Shown here: positions 1 to 8,120 of the stretch, in pieces | How the letters are laid out: each line of letters starts with the position of its first letter | Numbering within the stretch: position 1 is the stretch's first letter | Assembly: GCF_000308835.1 (NCBI RefSeq) | Contig: NZ_BAGN01000202.1 | Location: 1 to 64,000 of the forward strand | Source: Nocardia vinacea NBRC 16497 | Lineage (GTDB): Bacteria; Actinomycetota; Actinomycetes; Mycobacteriales; Mycobacteriaceae | Reading direction: 5' to 3' | Length of the DNA: 64,000 bases | The notes under the pieces: generated by a model | Seen by the model: the letters and a program-made list of their open reading frames with translations, nothing else | Told to the model about the DNA's origin: nothing | Database searches by the model: none | Program-made: the position numbers and the translations under genes

Positions 1-681
1 GCGGCCGACGCCCTGCTCGGCGAAGACGGCCTTATCCGACTTATCGGGCAGCCCGACAGCACTGATCGGCAGCGGCAATTCGCCGGTCAGTCGGCGCATA
101 TCGGTATCGGAGTGCCGACCCGCCGGGAATAGCGAATCCGCACCCGCTGCGGCGGCCAGCCGCAGGCGCGCGATGGCGCGATCGACGCGGTCGCTCGCGT
201 CACCGTCCTCGCGCATGAAAAGGTCGGTGCGGGCATTGATGACCACGTGCACACCGGCGGCATCGGCGAACTGACGCAGGCCGTGCACAAGATCGGCGTG
301 CTCCTGGGCGCCGCGCAACCGGCCGCCCTCGCTGTGCACCGTGTCCTCGATATTGAGGCCGATCGCGCCCGCCTCCAGCAGTCCCTCGATCAGCTGCGCG
401 GGCTCGAGGCCGTAACCGGACTCGATATCGACCGAGACCGGAACATCGACCGCGCCGGTGATCTGCCGGACGCGGGTCAACAGCTCCGCGAATGTCATCC
501 CCTCCTTATCGCTGCGCCCGACCGAATCGGCGACCGGATGACTACCGAGGGTGAGCGCCGAAAATCCCGCCGCGACAGCGACATTCGCCGACCACGCATC
601 CCACACTGTCGGAAAGACACCGGGATCGCCCGGGACATGCAATTCGAGAAACGCCTTCGCCTTGCTTTCCAAAGAGGTCAT
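1..681 (-). CDS. Isocitrate lyase/PEP mutase family enzyme (C-terminus beyond window edge)
   Basis: The reading frame runs off the left edge, so the C-terminus is missing. The visible part looks like a (beta/alpha)8 enzyme of the PEP mutase/isocitrate lyase superfamily: an early PTVWDAWSA stretch, the Mg-binding segment DIESGYG near residue 85, GLNIEDT near 115, and INARTD near 150. Members break or rearrange C-C or C-P bonds of small oxo-acids, for example 2-methylisocitrate or oxaloacetate; the exact substrate cannot be told from these motifs. The chosen ATG is at 681; an in-frame ATG at 693 is the alternative, and neither has a strong ribosome-binding site. The gene is transcribed away from rsmI with about 90 bp between them. 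Confidence 0.8.
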   Translation of the reverse strand, partial: MTSLESKAKAFLELHVPGDPGVFPTVWDAWSANVAVAAGFSALTLGSHPVADSVGRSDKEGMTFAELLTRVRQITGAVDVPVSVDIESGYGLEPAQLIEGLLEAGAIGLNIEDTVHSEGGRLRGAQEHADLVHGLRQFADAAGVHVVINARTDLFMREDGDASDRVDRAIARLRLAAAAGADSLFPAGRHSDTDMRRLTGELPLPISAVGLPDKSDKAVFAEQGVGR

Positions 682-768
682 GACACCGATCATCGTCGCG
701 TCCGTGATCGATAGCACTATGACACTCCACATCCGGCCGCCCGGGAGTGGCGGCGATGGCGAGTCGCG

Positions 769-1626
769 CTATGAACTATCGCCACCGTTGCGCCGCGCGG
801 TCAGTACCGCGTCGTACAGTTCGCGGCGGGAAACGCCGGTCGCGGCGGCCACCTGGGCGCAGGCGTCCTTGAGGCGAATACCTTCGGCGGTCAACGATTC
901 GACCTCGTCGACCAGATCGGCGGGATCTGCCGCGATCGGCTGTGCGCCTTCGAGGACGACGGTGATTTCACCGCGCGCCCCATCGACCGCCCAGGCGGCT
1001 AGTTCACCGAGATTGCCGCGGACGACCTCCTCGTAGGTCTTGGTCAGTTCCCGGCAGACCGCGGCCCGCCGGTCGGGACCGAGCACCTCGACCGCGTCGG
1101 CCAGACAGTCGGCGAGCCGGTGCGGCGCCTCGAAGAATACGCAGGCGCGCGGCTCGGTAAGCAAGGTGCGCAACCACTCTCGACGCTGGCCGGATTTGCG
1201 CGGCGCGAATCCGTCGAAGCAGAAGCGTTCCACCGGGAGCGCGGACAGTGCCAGGGCGGTGGTCACCGCCGACGGTCCCGGCAGGCAGGTGACCGGCAGC
1301 TGACGCTCGACACAGGCCACCACCATGCGATAGCCAGGATCGCTCACCGACGGCATGCCCGCATCGGTCACCAGCAGCACCGTGCTGCCGCCCTCGATCT
1401 CATCGAGCAGCGCCGGAATCTTGGCGGACTCCACATGGTCGTCGAACCGCAGGACCCGCCCGGTGATCTCCACCTGCAGGGCCTTGGCGAGCGAGCGGGT
1501 GCGCCGGGTGTCCTCGGCCGCGATGATCTCGGCGGATCCGAGCGCCTCGCGTAGCCGCTGTGAGGCATCGCCGATCTCGCCCATCGGCGTCGCCGCCAGC
1601 ACCAATCGCCCCACCTGGTCCGCCAC
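769..1626 (-). CDS. rsmI: 16S rRNA (cytidine1402-2'-O)-methyltransferase RsmI
   Basis: RsmI 2'-O-methylates C1402 of 16S rRNA in the decoding centre, using SAM. The 285-residue product has the tetrapyrrole-methylase fold: LVLAATPMGEIGD at the N-terminus, AAEDTRR, the signature TDAGMPSVSDPG near residue 90, PGPSA, and FFEAPHR near 160. The C-terminal 40 residues form the small helical domain (RRELYDAVL). The start is one of two adjacent GTG codons (1629 or 1626) just after AGGAGC; the frame stays open upstream but that part is not conserved. It diverges from pmt with about 230 bp between starts, the arrangement also found in mycobacteria. Confidence 0.92.
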   Translation of the reverse strand: MADQVGRLVLAATPMGEIGDASQRLREALGSAEIIAAEDTRRTRSLAKALQVEITGRVLRFDDHVESAKIPALLDEIEGGSTVLLVTDAGMPSVSDPGYRMVVACVERQLPVTCLPGPSAVTTALALSALPVERFCFDGFAPRKSGQRREWLRTLLTEPRACVFFEAPHRLADCLADAVEVLGPDRRAAVCRELTKTYEEVVRGNLGELAAWAVDGARGEITVVLEGAQPIAADPADLVDEVESLTAEGIRLKDACAQVAAATGVSRRELYDAVLTARRNGGDSS

Positions 1627-1860
1627 CACGCTCCTGTCCCTCGACCGTGTAGTCCCAAGGCAGCGTATCGGCCCAATGCGGCCGACCACGCCGCGGACTA
1701 CCACCGCCATGCAATCCCCATCTGCGCCGCACCCCGTCGATCTCGGCATTCGAATGGCGGACTCATGGAAAAATCCGTGAATGCAGCTCAGGGTGTGATT
1801 CGCGCGGCGGCGCGCTCACCGGTGCGGGTCACGGTGGCGCGCACAGCATACGATCGGGGC

Positions 1861-3462
1861 GTGACCCAGGTGACCGACAAGCGCGCGACCCTAGTTAAGG
1901 CCGTGCCCTCTTGGTCGAGCCCCGCGCCCCTGCGTCCATCGCCCGACTTCGGGCCGCTCGACAAGCTCCAGGGGTGGGTGGTCACCGCGGTACTCACCGC
2001 GATCGCGGCGTTGACGCGGTTCATCCTGTTGGACTATCCGACCGACGCCTACACCCCGGTCTTCGACGAGAAGCATTACGCGCCACAGGCCTGGCAGATC
2101 CTCACCGGCGGCGGCGTCGAGGACAATCCCGCCTACGGGTTGGTGGTGCATCCCCCGATCGGCAAACAGCTGATCGCGGTGGGCGAGTGGATGTTCGGCT
2201 ACAACGGCTGGGGCTGGCGATTCAGCGCGGCGCTGGCGGGCACGATCCTGGTGTTGCTGGTCATCCGGATCGTGCGCCGGATGGCGCGGTCCACCCTGGT
2301 CGGCGCGATCGCGGGCATTCTGCTGATCGCCGACGGCCTCACCTTCGTCTCCTCGCGCATCGGCATGCTCGACATCTTCATGGGGGTGCTGGTCACTGCC
2401 GCATTCGGCTGTCTGATCGTGGACCGCGACGAGGTGCGCGCCCGAATCGCCAACGCGGACTACGAGGGTCGAATCGATGCGAGCGAATGGGGTCCGCGAC
2501 TAGGAGTGCGCTGGTGGCGCTTCGGCGCCGGTGTGCTGCTCGGACTGTCCTGCGGCACAAAGTGGTCCGGGATGTACTTCATCCTCGCGTTCGGTCTCAT
2601 GAGCGTCTATTTCGACGTCTCAGCGCGGCGCGCATACGGTGTGCGTCGGCCCTGGGTCGGCACGGCGGTGCGTGATGTCGGGCCCGCGCTGTACTCGTTG
2701 GTGCTGATTCCGCTCGGGGTGTACCTGGCCAGCTACTGGGCCTGGTTCGCCAGCGAGGACGGTGTCTTCCGCTATGCGGTCGGCAATCAGGTCGGTCGCG
2801 ATGGACCGTGGTCGTGGCTGCCGAATGCGCTGCGCTCACTGTGGTACTACAGCGGCGAAACGCTGCGCTTCCACGAAGGTCTGACCAATTCGGCCGGTAA
2901 CCATCACCCCTGGGAATCCAAGCCGTGGACCTGGCCGATGGGGCTGCGGCCGATGCTCTACTACTACGCGGACACCGGTGTCACCGGGTGCGGTCAGACC
3001 CAGTGCGTGAAGGCCGTGATGCTCATCGGCACCCCGGCGATCTGGTGGATCGCATTCCCGGTGCTGGGCTGGATGCTGTGGCGCAGTGTGGTCCGTCGGG
3101 ATTGGCGCTATGCGGCGGTGCTCACCGGATACGGCGCCGGACTCATTCCCTGGTTCTTCACCCTCGATCGGCAGATGTACTACTTCTACGCCGTGCCGCT
3201 GGCCCCGTTCCTGGTGATGGGGATCGCACTGGTGTGCGGCGATATTCTCGGTCCGGCCCGATCGGTGCACATACCGCGAAGTCCGGCGGGCACCTATCTG
3301 CCCGCGGTACCCAGTGAACGGCGCAGTCTCGGACTGCTCGCGGTCTGCATCTACCTCGGCCTGGTGATCGCCAATTTCATCTGGCTCTGGCCGATTCTGA
3401 CCGCGCTGCCGATCACGCCGGGCAACTGGCACGACCACCTGTGGCTGCCCAGCTGGCGCTGA
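1861..3462 (+). CDS. pmt: Polyprenol-phosphate-mannose protein O-mannosyltransferase (Pmt, GT39)
   Basis: Pmt transfers mannose from polyprenyl-phosphate-mannose to Ser/Thr of exported proteins on the outer face of the plasma membrane. The 533-residue polytopic protein is close to Rv1002c of M. tuberculosis by memory. It has the first-loop acidic motif FDEKHYAPQAW (catalytic DE), the conserved NPAYGLVVHPPIGKQ stretch, a loop with TNSAGNHHPWESKPWTWP, and about ten hydrophobic segments. A longer ATG start exists at 1765, but GTG 1861 (MTQVTDKRA) fits homologue length better. It stops 3 bp before the convergent gntR stop codon, leaving no room for a separate terminator. Confidence 0.93.
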   Translation: MTQVTDKRATLVKAVPSWSSPAPLRPSPDFGPLDKLQGWVVTAVLTAIAALTRFILLDYPTDAYTPVFDEKHYAPQAWQILTGGGVEDNPAYGLVVHPPIGKQLIAVGEWMFGYNGWGWRFSAALAGTILVLLVIRIVRRMARSTLVGAIAGILLIADGLTFVSSRIGMLDIFMGVLVTAAFGCLIVDRDEVRARIANADYEGRIDASEWGPRLGVRWWRFGAGVLLGLSCGTKWSGMYFILAFGLMSVYFDVSARRAYGVRRPWVGTAVRDVGPALYSLVLIPLGVYLASYWAWFASEDGVFRYAVGNQVGRDGPWSWLPNALRSLWYYSGETLRFHEGLTNSAGNHHPWESKPWTWPMGLRPMLYYYADTGVTGCGQTQCVKAVMLIGTPAIWWIAFPVLGWMLWRSVVRRDWRYAAVLTGYGAGLIPWFFTLDRQMYYFYAVPLAPFLVMGIALVCGDILGPARSVHIPRSPAGTYLPAVPSERRSLGLLAVCIYLGLVIANFIWLWPILTALPITPGNWHDHLWLPSWR

Positions 3463-3465
3463 GAA

Positions 3466-3825
3466 CTAACTCTCCAGGGCCGCCCTGACGTACTTCAGGG
3501 CCGCCTCGTCGTCGAGACCGAGCCGTCGAATGGTGGCGACGTAATCGGTTGCGGCGCGCCCTGCCAGATCTTTCGTCGGGTCACCCGAAGACGCGATGAA
3601 AGATCCTTGCCTGCCCCGGGTTTCGACGACCCCATCGGCCTCGAGTTCCCGATAGGCACGAGCGACCGTATTCGGCGCCAGCCCGAGTTGTGCGGCCAGG
3701 GCTCGCACCGTCGGGATCTTCGTTCCCGCCGTCAACTCCCCCGAGCGCACCTGCGCGATGACACCCAGCCGCAACTGCTCGTAGGGTGGAATCGACGAAT
3801 CGTGGGTCACGGTAATAGTGAACAT
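3466..3825 (-). CDS. Small GntR-family transcriptional regulator (YtrA-like)
   Basis: This 119-residue protein holds a GntR winged helix (residues about 10-75: PPYEQLRLGVIAQV, then KIPTVRALAAQLGLAPNTV and the recognition and wing region) followed by only a short helical tail. That length fits the YtrA subgroup, which lacks a full effector-binding domain. The ATG at 3825 lies 7 bp after the arcA stop codon, so the two are almost certainly cotranscribed. The simplest inference is that it controls the arcA-gntR unit, but no operator was identified. YtrA-type genes more often accompany ABC transporters, which are absent here. Confidence 0.85.
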   Translation of the reverse strand: MFTITVTHDSSIPPYEQLRLGVIAQVRSGELTAGTKIPTVRALAAQLGLAPNTVARAYRELEADGVVETRGRQGSFIASSGDPTKDLAGRAATDYVATIRRLGLDDEAALKYVRAALES

Positions 3826-3832
3826 CGCACGC

Positions 3833-5131
3833 TCACACGTCATCTCGGGACAGCGGGCAGGACATGCACCGCGGTCCGCCACGGCCGGAACCCAATTCGG
3901 AGCCCGGGATGCGCAGCACCTCGATGCCCGCGTCCTCGAGCCGCGCATTGGTCATATCGTTGCGCTCGTAGGCGACGACCACGCCGGGCGCGAGCGCCAG
4001 CGTGTTGTTGCCGTCGTCCCACTGCTCGCGTTCGGCGGTGACCACATCGAGCCCGGTATCGATGACCCGCAGCTTGCCGATCCCCATCGCATCCGCGGCC
4101 GCCGGCAGGAACGGATCGGGGCCGCGCATGCTGACCCGGGCCTGGTCGTTGCGTCCGCCGTAATCGTCCTCGCGATGAATCGTGAACGCGCACAGCGAAT
4201 CCCGGACCGCCGGATACATCACGACGGCATCGGTGTCGACCATGGTGCAAACCGTGTCCAGGTGCATGGTCGCGCGACTCTGCGCGATCGGCACGACCAG
4301 TACCGTGTGGGCGAGATCGTCGTCGAACAGACTGCGCGCCAACGCTTCCGCGCCCGCGGGCGAGGTGCGCTCGCCGACCCCGACCGCGACCACGCCGGGC
4401 GCGAGCAACAGCACATCACCGCCCTCGATCGGCGCGGTATGCGATTCGTAGGCCCGCCGCACGCCGAGGAAGCGCGGATGGAATGCGTAGATGAGATCGG
4501 TCAGCGAGGTCTCGCGCATCCGGGCGGGCAGGGCGAGTGAGGTGATCGCCACCCTCGGGCCGACCCAGAAGGACGAATCCCTGGTGAACAGCAGATTCGG
4601 CAGCGGATCGATGACGAAATCCGCACCGTGGTGCATGCGCCGCACCAGCGAGGTGTTGTCCCCCTCGAAGGGCAGTTCGTCGAAGGTCATCCCGGCCATC
4701 AGGATGTTGGCCAGATCCCTGGCCCGGACGCCGCGCAGGAAGGCCGCGAGCTCGTCGGCCAGCATATGTCCGAGTTTGCGTGCGTCGACCGCGCCGGAGA
4801 TGCCCTGGATGCGGGCCGCCCCGCTGACCGAGAGCGTTTCGGCGAGCAGATCGGCGAGCAGCAGCACCTCGACGCCGCGTTCGCGCAGCACCCCGGAGAA
4901 GATGTCGTGCTCCTGCTGGGCCCGCTCGACCCAGGGAATGCCGTCGAAGAGCAATTGATCGTTATTGCGCGGGGTCAGCCGCCGCAATTCGTCGCCGGGC
5001 CGGTGCAGCAGCACCGTGCGCAGGGTTCCGACCTCCGAGCTGACCGCTAGCCGACCGCCCGGATCGCCGACACCCGCCAACTCATCGTCCGCACCGCCAT
5101 CGTGCCCCGCCCGCACCACGTCTGCTCCCAT
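3833..5131 (-). CDS. arcA: Arginine deiminase
   Basis: ArcA hydrolyses L-arginine to citrulline and ammonia, the first step of the arginine deiminase pathway. All family hallmarks are visible in the 432-residue product: FEGDNTSL, LLFTRDSSF (Asp of the active site), EGGDVLLL, MHLDTVCTM (catalytic His and Asp), WDDGNNTLAL, and the C-terminal nucleophile loop RCMSCPLSR with Cys about 425. No arcB, arcC or arginine-citrulline antiporter gene lies nearby, so the enzyme either feeds a pathway encoded elsewhere or serves pH or nitrogen homeostasis. The start at ATG 5131 (MGADVVRAG) is preferred over the upstream start at 5170. It is divergent from soxR. Confidence 0.93.
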   Translation of the reverse strand: MGADVVRAGHDGGADDELAGVGDPGGRLAVSSEVGTLRTVLLHRPGDELRRLTPRNNDQLLFDGIPWVERAQQEHDIFSGVLRERGVEVLLLADLLAETLSVSGAARIQGISGAVDARKLGHMLADELAAFLRGVRARDLANILMAGMTFDELPFEGDNTSLVRRMHHGADFVIDPLPNLLFTRDSSFWVGPRVAITSLALPARMRETSLTDLIYAFHPRFLGVRRAYESHTAPIEGGDVLLLAPGVVAVGVGERTSPAGAEALARSLFDDDLAHTVLVVPIAQSRATMHLDTVCTMVDTDAVVMYPAVRDSLCAFTIHREDDYGGRNDQARVSMRGPDPFLPAAADAMGIGKLRVIDTGLDVVTAEREQWDDGNNTLALAPGVVVAYERNDMTNARLEDAGIEVLRIPGSELGSGRGGPRCMSCPLSRDDV

Positions 5132-5201
5132 GATCCGACCGTAGTTCGCCGATGGCGTAAGAGCACGCAATTGGGTGTCTCCGATTCCGACCCCAGCACA
5201 C

Positions 5202-5224
5202 CCTAACCTGAAGTATTGTTTAGG
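5202..5224. promoter_or_regulatory. Inverted repeat in the arcA-soxR divergent promoter region
   Basis: CCTAA and TTAGG flank 13 bp here, 16 bp upstream of the soxR start codon. MerR/SoxR-type regulators bind dyads inside stretched promoter spacers, so this is a candidate autoregulatory operator. The half-sites are short and differ from the classic SoxR box, so the assignment is tentative. Confidence 0.35.
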
Positions 5225-5240
5225 TGAATGGAGGAGCGTG

Positions 5241-5726
5241 ATGTCGACAACCGATTGGCGAGCGAAGGAGCTGACCCCCGGGCAGCTGTCCGAGCGTAGC
5301 GGAGTAGCGGTCTCCGCGTTGCACTTCTACGAACGCGAGGGTCTCATTTCGAGTCGCCGCACGAGTGGAAACCAACGCAGATACGCGCGCGAAACACTGC
5401 GTCGCGTCGCCTTCATCCGCATCTCCCAGCGGGTCGGCATTCCATTGAGCGAAATCCGCGCCGCACTGGACAAACTCCCGGAAGGCCGCACCCCGACCCG
5501 GCGCGACTGGGAGACCCTGTCCACCGCGTGGCAGGCCGACCTCGACGACCGGATCACCCAGCTGACTCGCCTGCGCGACAACCTGACCGGCTGCATCGGC
5601 TGCGGCTGCCTGTCGCTCGGCAGCTGCCGACTGGTCAACGAACACGACCGCCTCGGCGAACAGGGGCCGGGCGCCCGCGTGCTCGATGTGACGCTCAACT
5701 GCCCATCGAAGCCAGCAGCCTGCTGA
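5241..5726 (+). CDS. soxR: Redox-sensitive MerR-family regulator SoxR
   Basis: SoxR senses redox-cycling compounds through a [2Fe-2S] cluster and activates target promoters. The 161-residue protein has a MerR winged helix at the N-terminus (LTPGQLSERSGVAVSALHFYE), a dimerisation helix, and the diagnostic four-cysteine cluster CIGCGCLSLGSC (Cys118, 121, 123, 129; spacing C-x2-C-x-C-x5-C). The ATG at 5241 follows GAGGAG; the upstream part of the frame is not conserved. In actinobacteria SoxR usually answers to endogenous redox-active metabolites and controls oxidoreductases or exporters. The convergent SDR gene overlaps its 3' end by 32 bp. Confidence 0.93.
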   Translation: MSTTDWRAKELTPGQLSERSGVAVSALHFYEREGLISSRRTSGNQRRYARETLRRVAFIRISQRVGIPLSEIRAALDKLPEGRTPTRRDWETLSTAWQADLDDRITQLTRLRDNLTGCIGCGCLSLGSCRLVNEHDRLGEQGPGARVLDVTLNCPSKPAAC

Positions 5727-6573
5727 ACCGATCGCTGGTGCGGCGAATCACGAATTCGTAGGGGTAGGCGAATTTGCGGGCCCACCAATAGCCGAAGCGG
5801 ATATCGAAGGAGGTATAGACGAGGAACCGATTGCGCTCGATACCGCGAAGGATCGCCGCCGCAACATGTTCCGGCGATGCGGCGTGCCTGGTGAACGTGG
5901 TGGTGAGTCGCTTTATCCTCGGGTCTTCCCTGTCCACGCCGACCAGCTCGACGCTGTGCACCAGCGGTGTGTTCACCGCGCCGGGCACCACCAGATGCAC
6001 CGAAATGTCGTGGCGCCGTAAATCGAATCGCAGAACCTCGGAGACACCGCGGATGCCGAATTTGCCCGCGCTGTAGGCGGCATGCCATGGCAGCGCGAGG
6101 ATTCCGGCCGCCGAGGAGACATTCACCAGTGCCCCACCGCGTTTTGCCCGGACCATCGGCGGTACGAAGTTCTCGATCACATGGATGGGGCCCATCAGGT
6201 TGACGTCCACCATCTTGCGCCAGTGGCGGTGCTCGAGGTTCTCGACGGTGCCCCAGATGGAGGTGCCCGCGATATTCATGACGATATCGAGGCTGCCGAA
6301 ATCGGCGTGCACGTCGGTGGCGAAGGCGGTGACCGCGTCGTAGTCGGTGATATCCAGGGCACGCGCGGCGAGCACGGTGCCGCCCGCCTCCTTGATGGTG
6401 CGAACCGTATCCTCGAGACCCTCGGCATTGATATCGGTCAGCACCAGTTCGGCACCTCCGGCCGCGGAGGCCAAGGCGGTCGCCCGGCCTATCCCGCTCG
6501 CCGCCCCGGTGACGAGCACCTTCGCATCCCGCACTGTCTTCCTGCGCCCAAAGCCAAGCACACCGGATCCCAT
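5695..6573 (-). CDS. Short-chain dehydrogenase/reductase with C-terminal extension
   Basis: A 292-residue SDR: NAD(P)-binding TGAASGIGRAT near residue 22, a DITD adenine pocket, NIAGT, and the catalytic Ser with YSAGK (SSAAGILALPWHAAYSAGK, near 165). The C-terminal 60 residues (FDIRFGYWWARKFAYPYEF) are hydrophobic and aromatic, as in SDRs acting on membrane-associated lipids or retinoid-like substrates. The substrate is not determined. The start is ATG 6573 (MGSGVLGFG); an upstream in-frame start at 6621 would add 16 residues. The 3' end overlaps soxR on the opposite strand, so antisense interference with soxR is possible. Confidence 0.88.
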   Translation of the reverse strand: MGSGVLGFGRRKTVRDAKVLVTGAASGIGRATALASAAGGAELVLTDINAEGLEDTVRTIKEAGGTVLAARALDITDYDAVTAFATDVHADFGSLDIVMNIAGTSIWGTVENLEHRHWRKMVDVNLMGPIHVIENFVPPMVRAKRGGALVNVSSAAGILALPWHAAYSAGKFGIRGVSEVLRFDLRRHDISVHLVVPGAVNTPLVHSVELVGVDREDPRIKRLTTTFTRHAASPEHVAAAILRGIERNRFLVYTSFDIRFGYWWARKFAYPYEFVIRRTSDRFSRLLASMGS

Positions 6574-6690
6574 CTCGAATTTCCCCAATCGGTTGCACGC
6601 AGGGTACGCGGCAACCGTCACGTTCCGACGTTCATACGGCCGAAGCGGGTCGCGGAGTTCGAGCCGGCGCGCGTCGGACCCCGCGGGCTA

Positions 6691-6836
6691 CCGCCGGTGC
6701 ACCGCGAGCATCCCTGCCACCGCCCGCAGCCAAGTGAACTGCTCAGCCCGGCCGCCGCGCCGCCTTCCGACGCCCCACGGTCGACATCGCGAGCACATCG
6801 GTGACGGCCCAGGAGAAAGCGAACGGGCAATCGGCG
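6691..6836 (-). pseudogene. Decayed tandem copy of the mgtA 3' end
   Basis: This stretch repeats the last roughly 145 bp of mgtA (6868-7013), displaced by 177-178 bp. Shared blocks include GCATCCCTGCCACCGCCCGC, AGTGAACTGCTCAGCCCGG (one mismatch) and CATCGCGAGCACATCGGTGA. Read on the minus strand it still encodes RAEQFTWLRAVAGMLAV, matching RAEQFTWPRAVAGMLAV of MgtA, then a stop. A 1-bp indel between the two conserved blocks breaks the frame relation, and there is no start codon or ribosome-binding site, so it is a non-functional remnant. Confidence 0.8.
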
Positions 6837-6865
6837 GGAAGTGCGCCTGAGATCCCCCGGACGAA

Positions 6866-7993
6866 TTACCGCCCGAGCACCGCAAGCATCCCTGCCACCG
6901 CCCGCGGCCACGTGAACTGCTCAGCCCGGCTGCGCGCTGCCTTCCGGCGACCGGCGGTCGGCATCGCGAGCACATCGGTGACGGCCTGGGCGAAGGCGGA
7001 TGGGCGGTCGGCGGCGACCGCGCCGCATTCGGCGGTGACGATATCGGCGAGCGCTGAGGATCGGCTGGCGACGACCGGCGTACCTGCGGCCAATGCCTCC
7101 AGTGCGGCGAGTCCGAAGGTTTCGTGCGGTCCCGGTGCCAGCGAAACATCGGCGGTGGCAAGGAGTTTCGCCACCATTGCCCGATCGGTGATGAATCCGG
7201 TGAAGTGCACCGCAGGCAGACCGCCGGTCAGCGGCGGCAAAGAACGGGCCCGACGCTCCAGGGCTTCCCGCCGCGGCCCCTCCCCCGCCACGACCAGCCG
7301 GGCCTCGATCCCCGCCTTGCGCAGTGCGCCGATGGCTTCGATGCTGCGATCCACCCGCTTCTCCACCGACAATCTGCCGCAGTGCACCAGCAGCGGATGC
7401 CCTGGCACGCCTAGATCGGCGCGCAAGCGATAGTCGCGCCGACGCGGGCTGAACAGCTCCAGATCCACTCCGAGCGGCACCAGTTCGACATTGGGCGCGT
7501 TGATGCGCAGAAACTCGGCGCGCGCGAATTCCGTTGTGCAAACCACGATGTCGTAGTCATCCGCAGTCCGCCGATTGGCGATATCGGCGCATCGGCGAGC
7601 CACCGGGCCGGGCATGACCTGGCCGAGTAGTCGGTCCAGACGCTCGTGCGAGATCATTACGCTCGCCACGTCGCGGGTCCGCGCCCAGCGTCCGAATCCC
7701 CGCAGCGTCAGCCGGTCCGAAACCTCGAGCACGTCCGGCCGCAACCCGGCCAGCACATCGGCCACCCGGCGCGGATCCGCCGCCCGATACCCTCCGGTCC
7801 ACGGAATCGCCAAAGCAGGCAGGGTGATCCGCACCGCACCGGTCGGCAGGATCTCCTCGGCCCGGCGCGGTCCGGGCACGATCAGCACCACCTCGTGCCC
7901 GGCGGCCACATACCCCTCGCCCAGGTGGTGCAGAGCGGTGCGCAGCCCACCCGACCGCGGACCGTAGAAGTTCGCCAGCTGCACGATGCGCAC
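6866..7993 (-). CDS. mgtA: GDP-mannose-dependent alpha-mannosyltransferase MgtA (GT4)
   Basis: MgtA adds mannose to a glucuronic-acid diacylglycerol anchor in mycolate bacteria, a step towards lipomannan-like glycolipids at the cytoplasmic membrane face. The 375-residue product matches Rv0557 closely by memory: VRIVQLANFYGPRSGGLRTA at the N-terminus, YDIVVCTTEFAR, PLGVDLELFSPRRR, CGRLSVEKR, and the GT4 nucleotide-sugar segment GPHETFGLAALEALAAGTPV near residue 285. GTG at 7993 gives the homologous N-terminus; the open frame upstream to 8206 is not conserved. A degenerate copy of its tail lies just downstream. Confidence 0.9.
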   Translation of the reverse strand: MRIVQLANFYGPRSGGLRTALHHLGEGYVAAGHEVVLIVPGPRRAEEILPTGAVRITLPALAIPWTGGYRAADPRRVADVLAGLRPDVLEVSDRLTLRGFGRWARTRDVASVMISHERLDRLLGQVMPGPVARRCADIANRRTADDYDIVVCTTEFARAEFLRINAPNVELVPLGVDLELFSPRRRDYRLRADLGVPGHPLLVHCGRLSVEKRVDRSIEAIGALRKAGIEARLVVAGEGPRREALERRARSLPPLTGGLPAVHFTGFITDRAMVAKLLATADVSLAPGPHETFGLAALEALAAGTPVVASRSSALADIVTAECGAVAADRPSAFAQAVTDVLAMPTAGRRKAARSRAEQFTWPRAVAGMLAVLGR

Positions 7994-8120
7994 ATCGCCG
8001 ATCGTGCAGCGAATCGGGTTCCCCCTGGGACCGATGCGCCCAACACCGCATGAACACCCGTGAAAGACCCTGCTAACGGGTATCGGGTTCGCACCACACT
8101 CGCAGCAGCAGGTATGCCGG

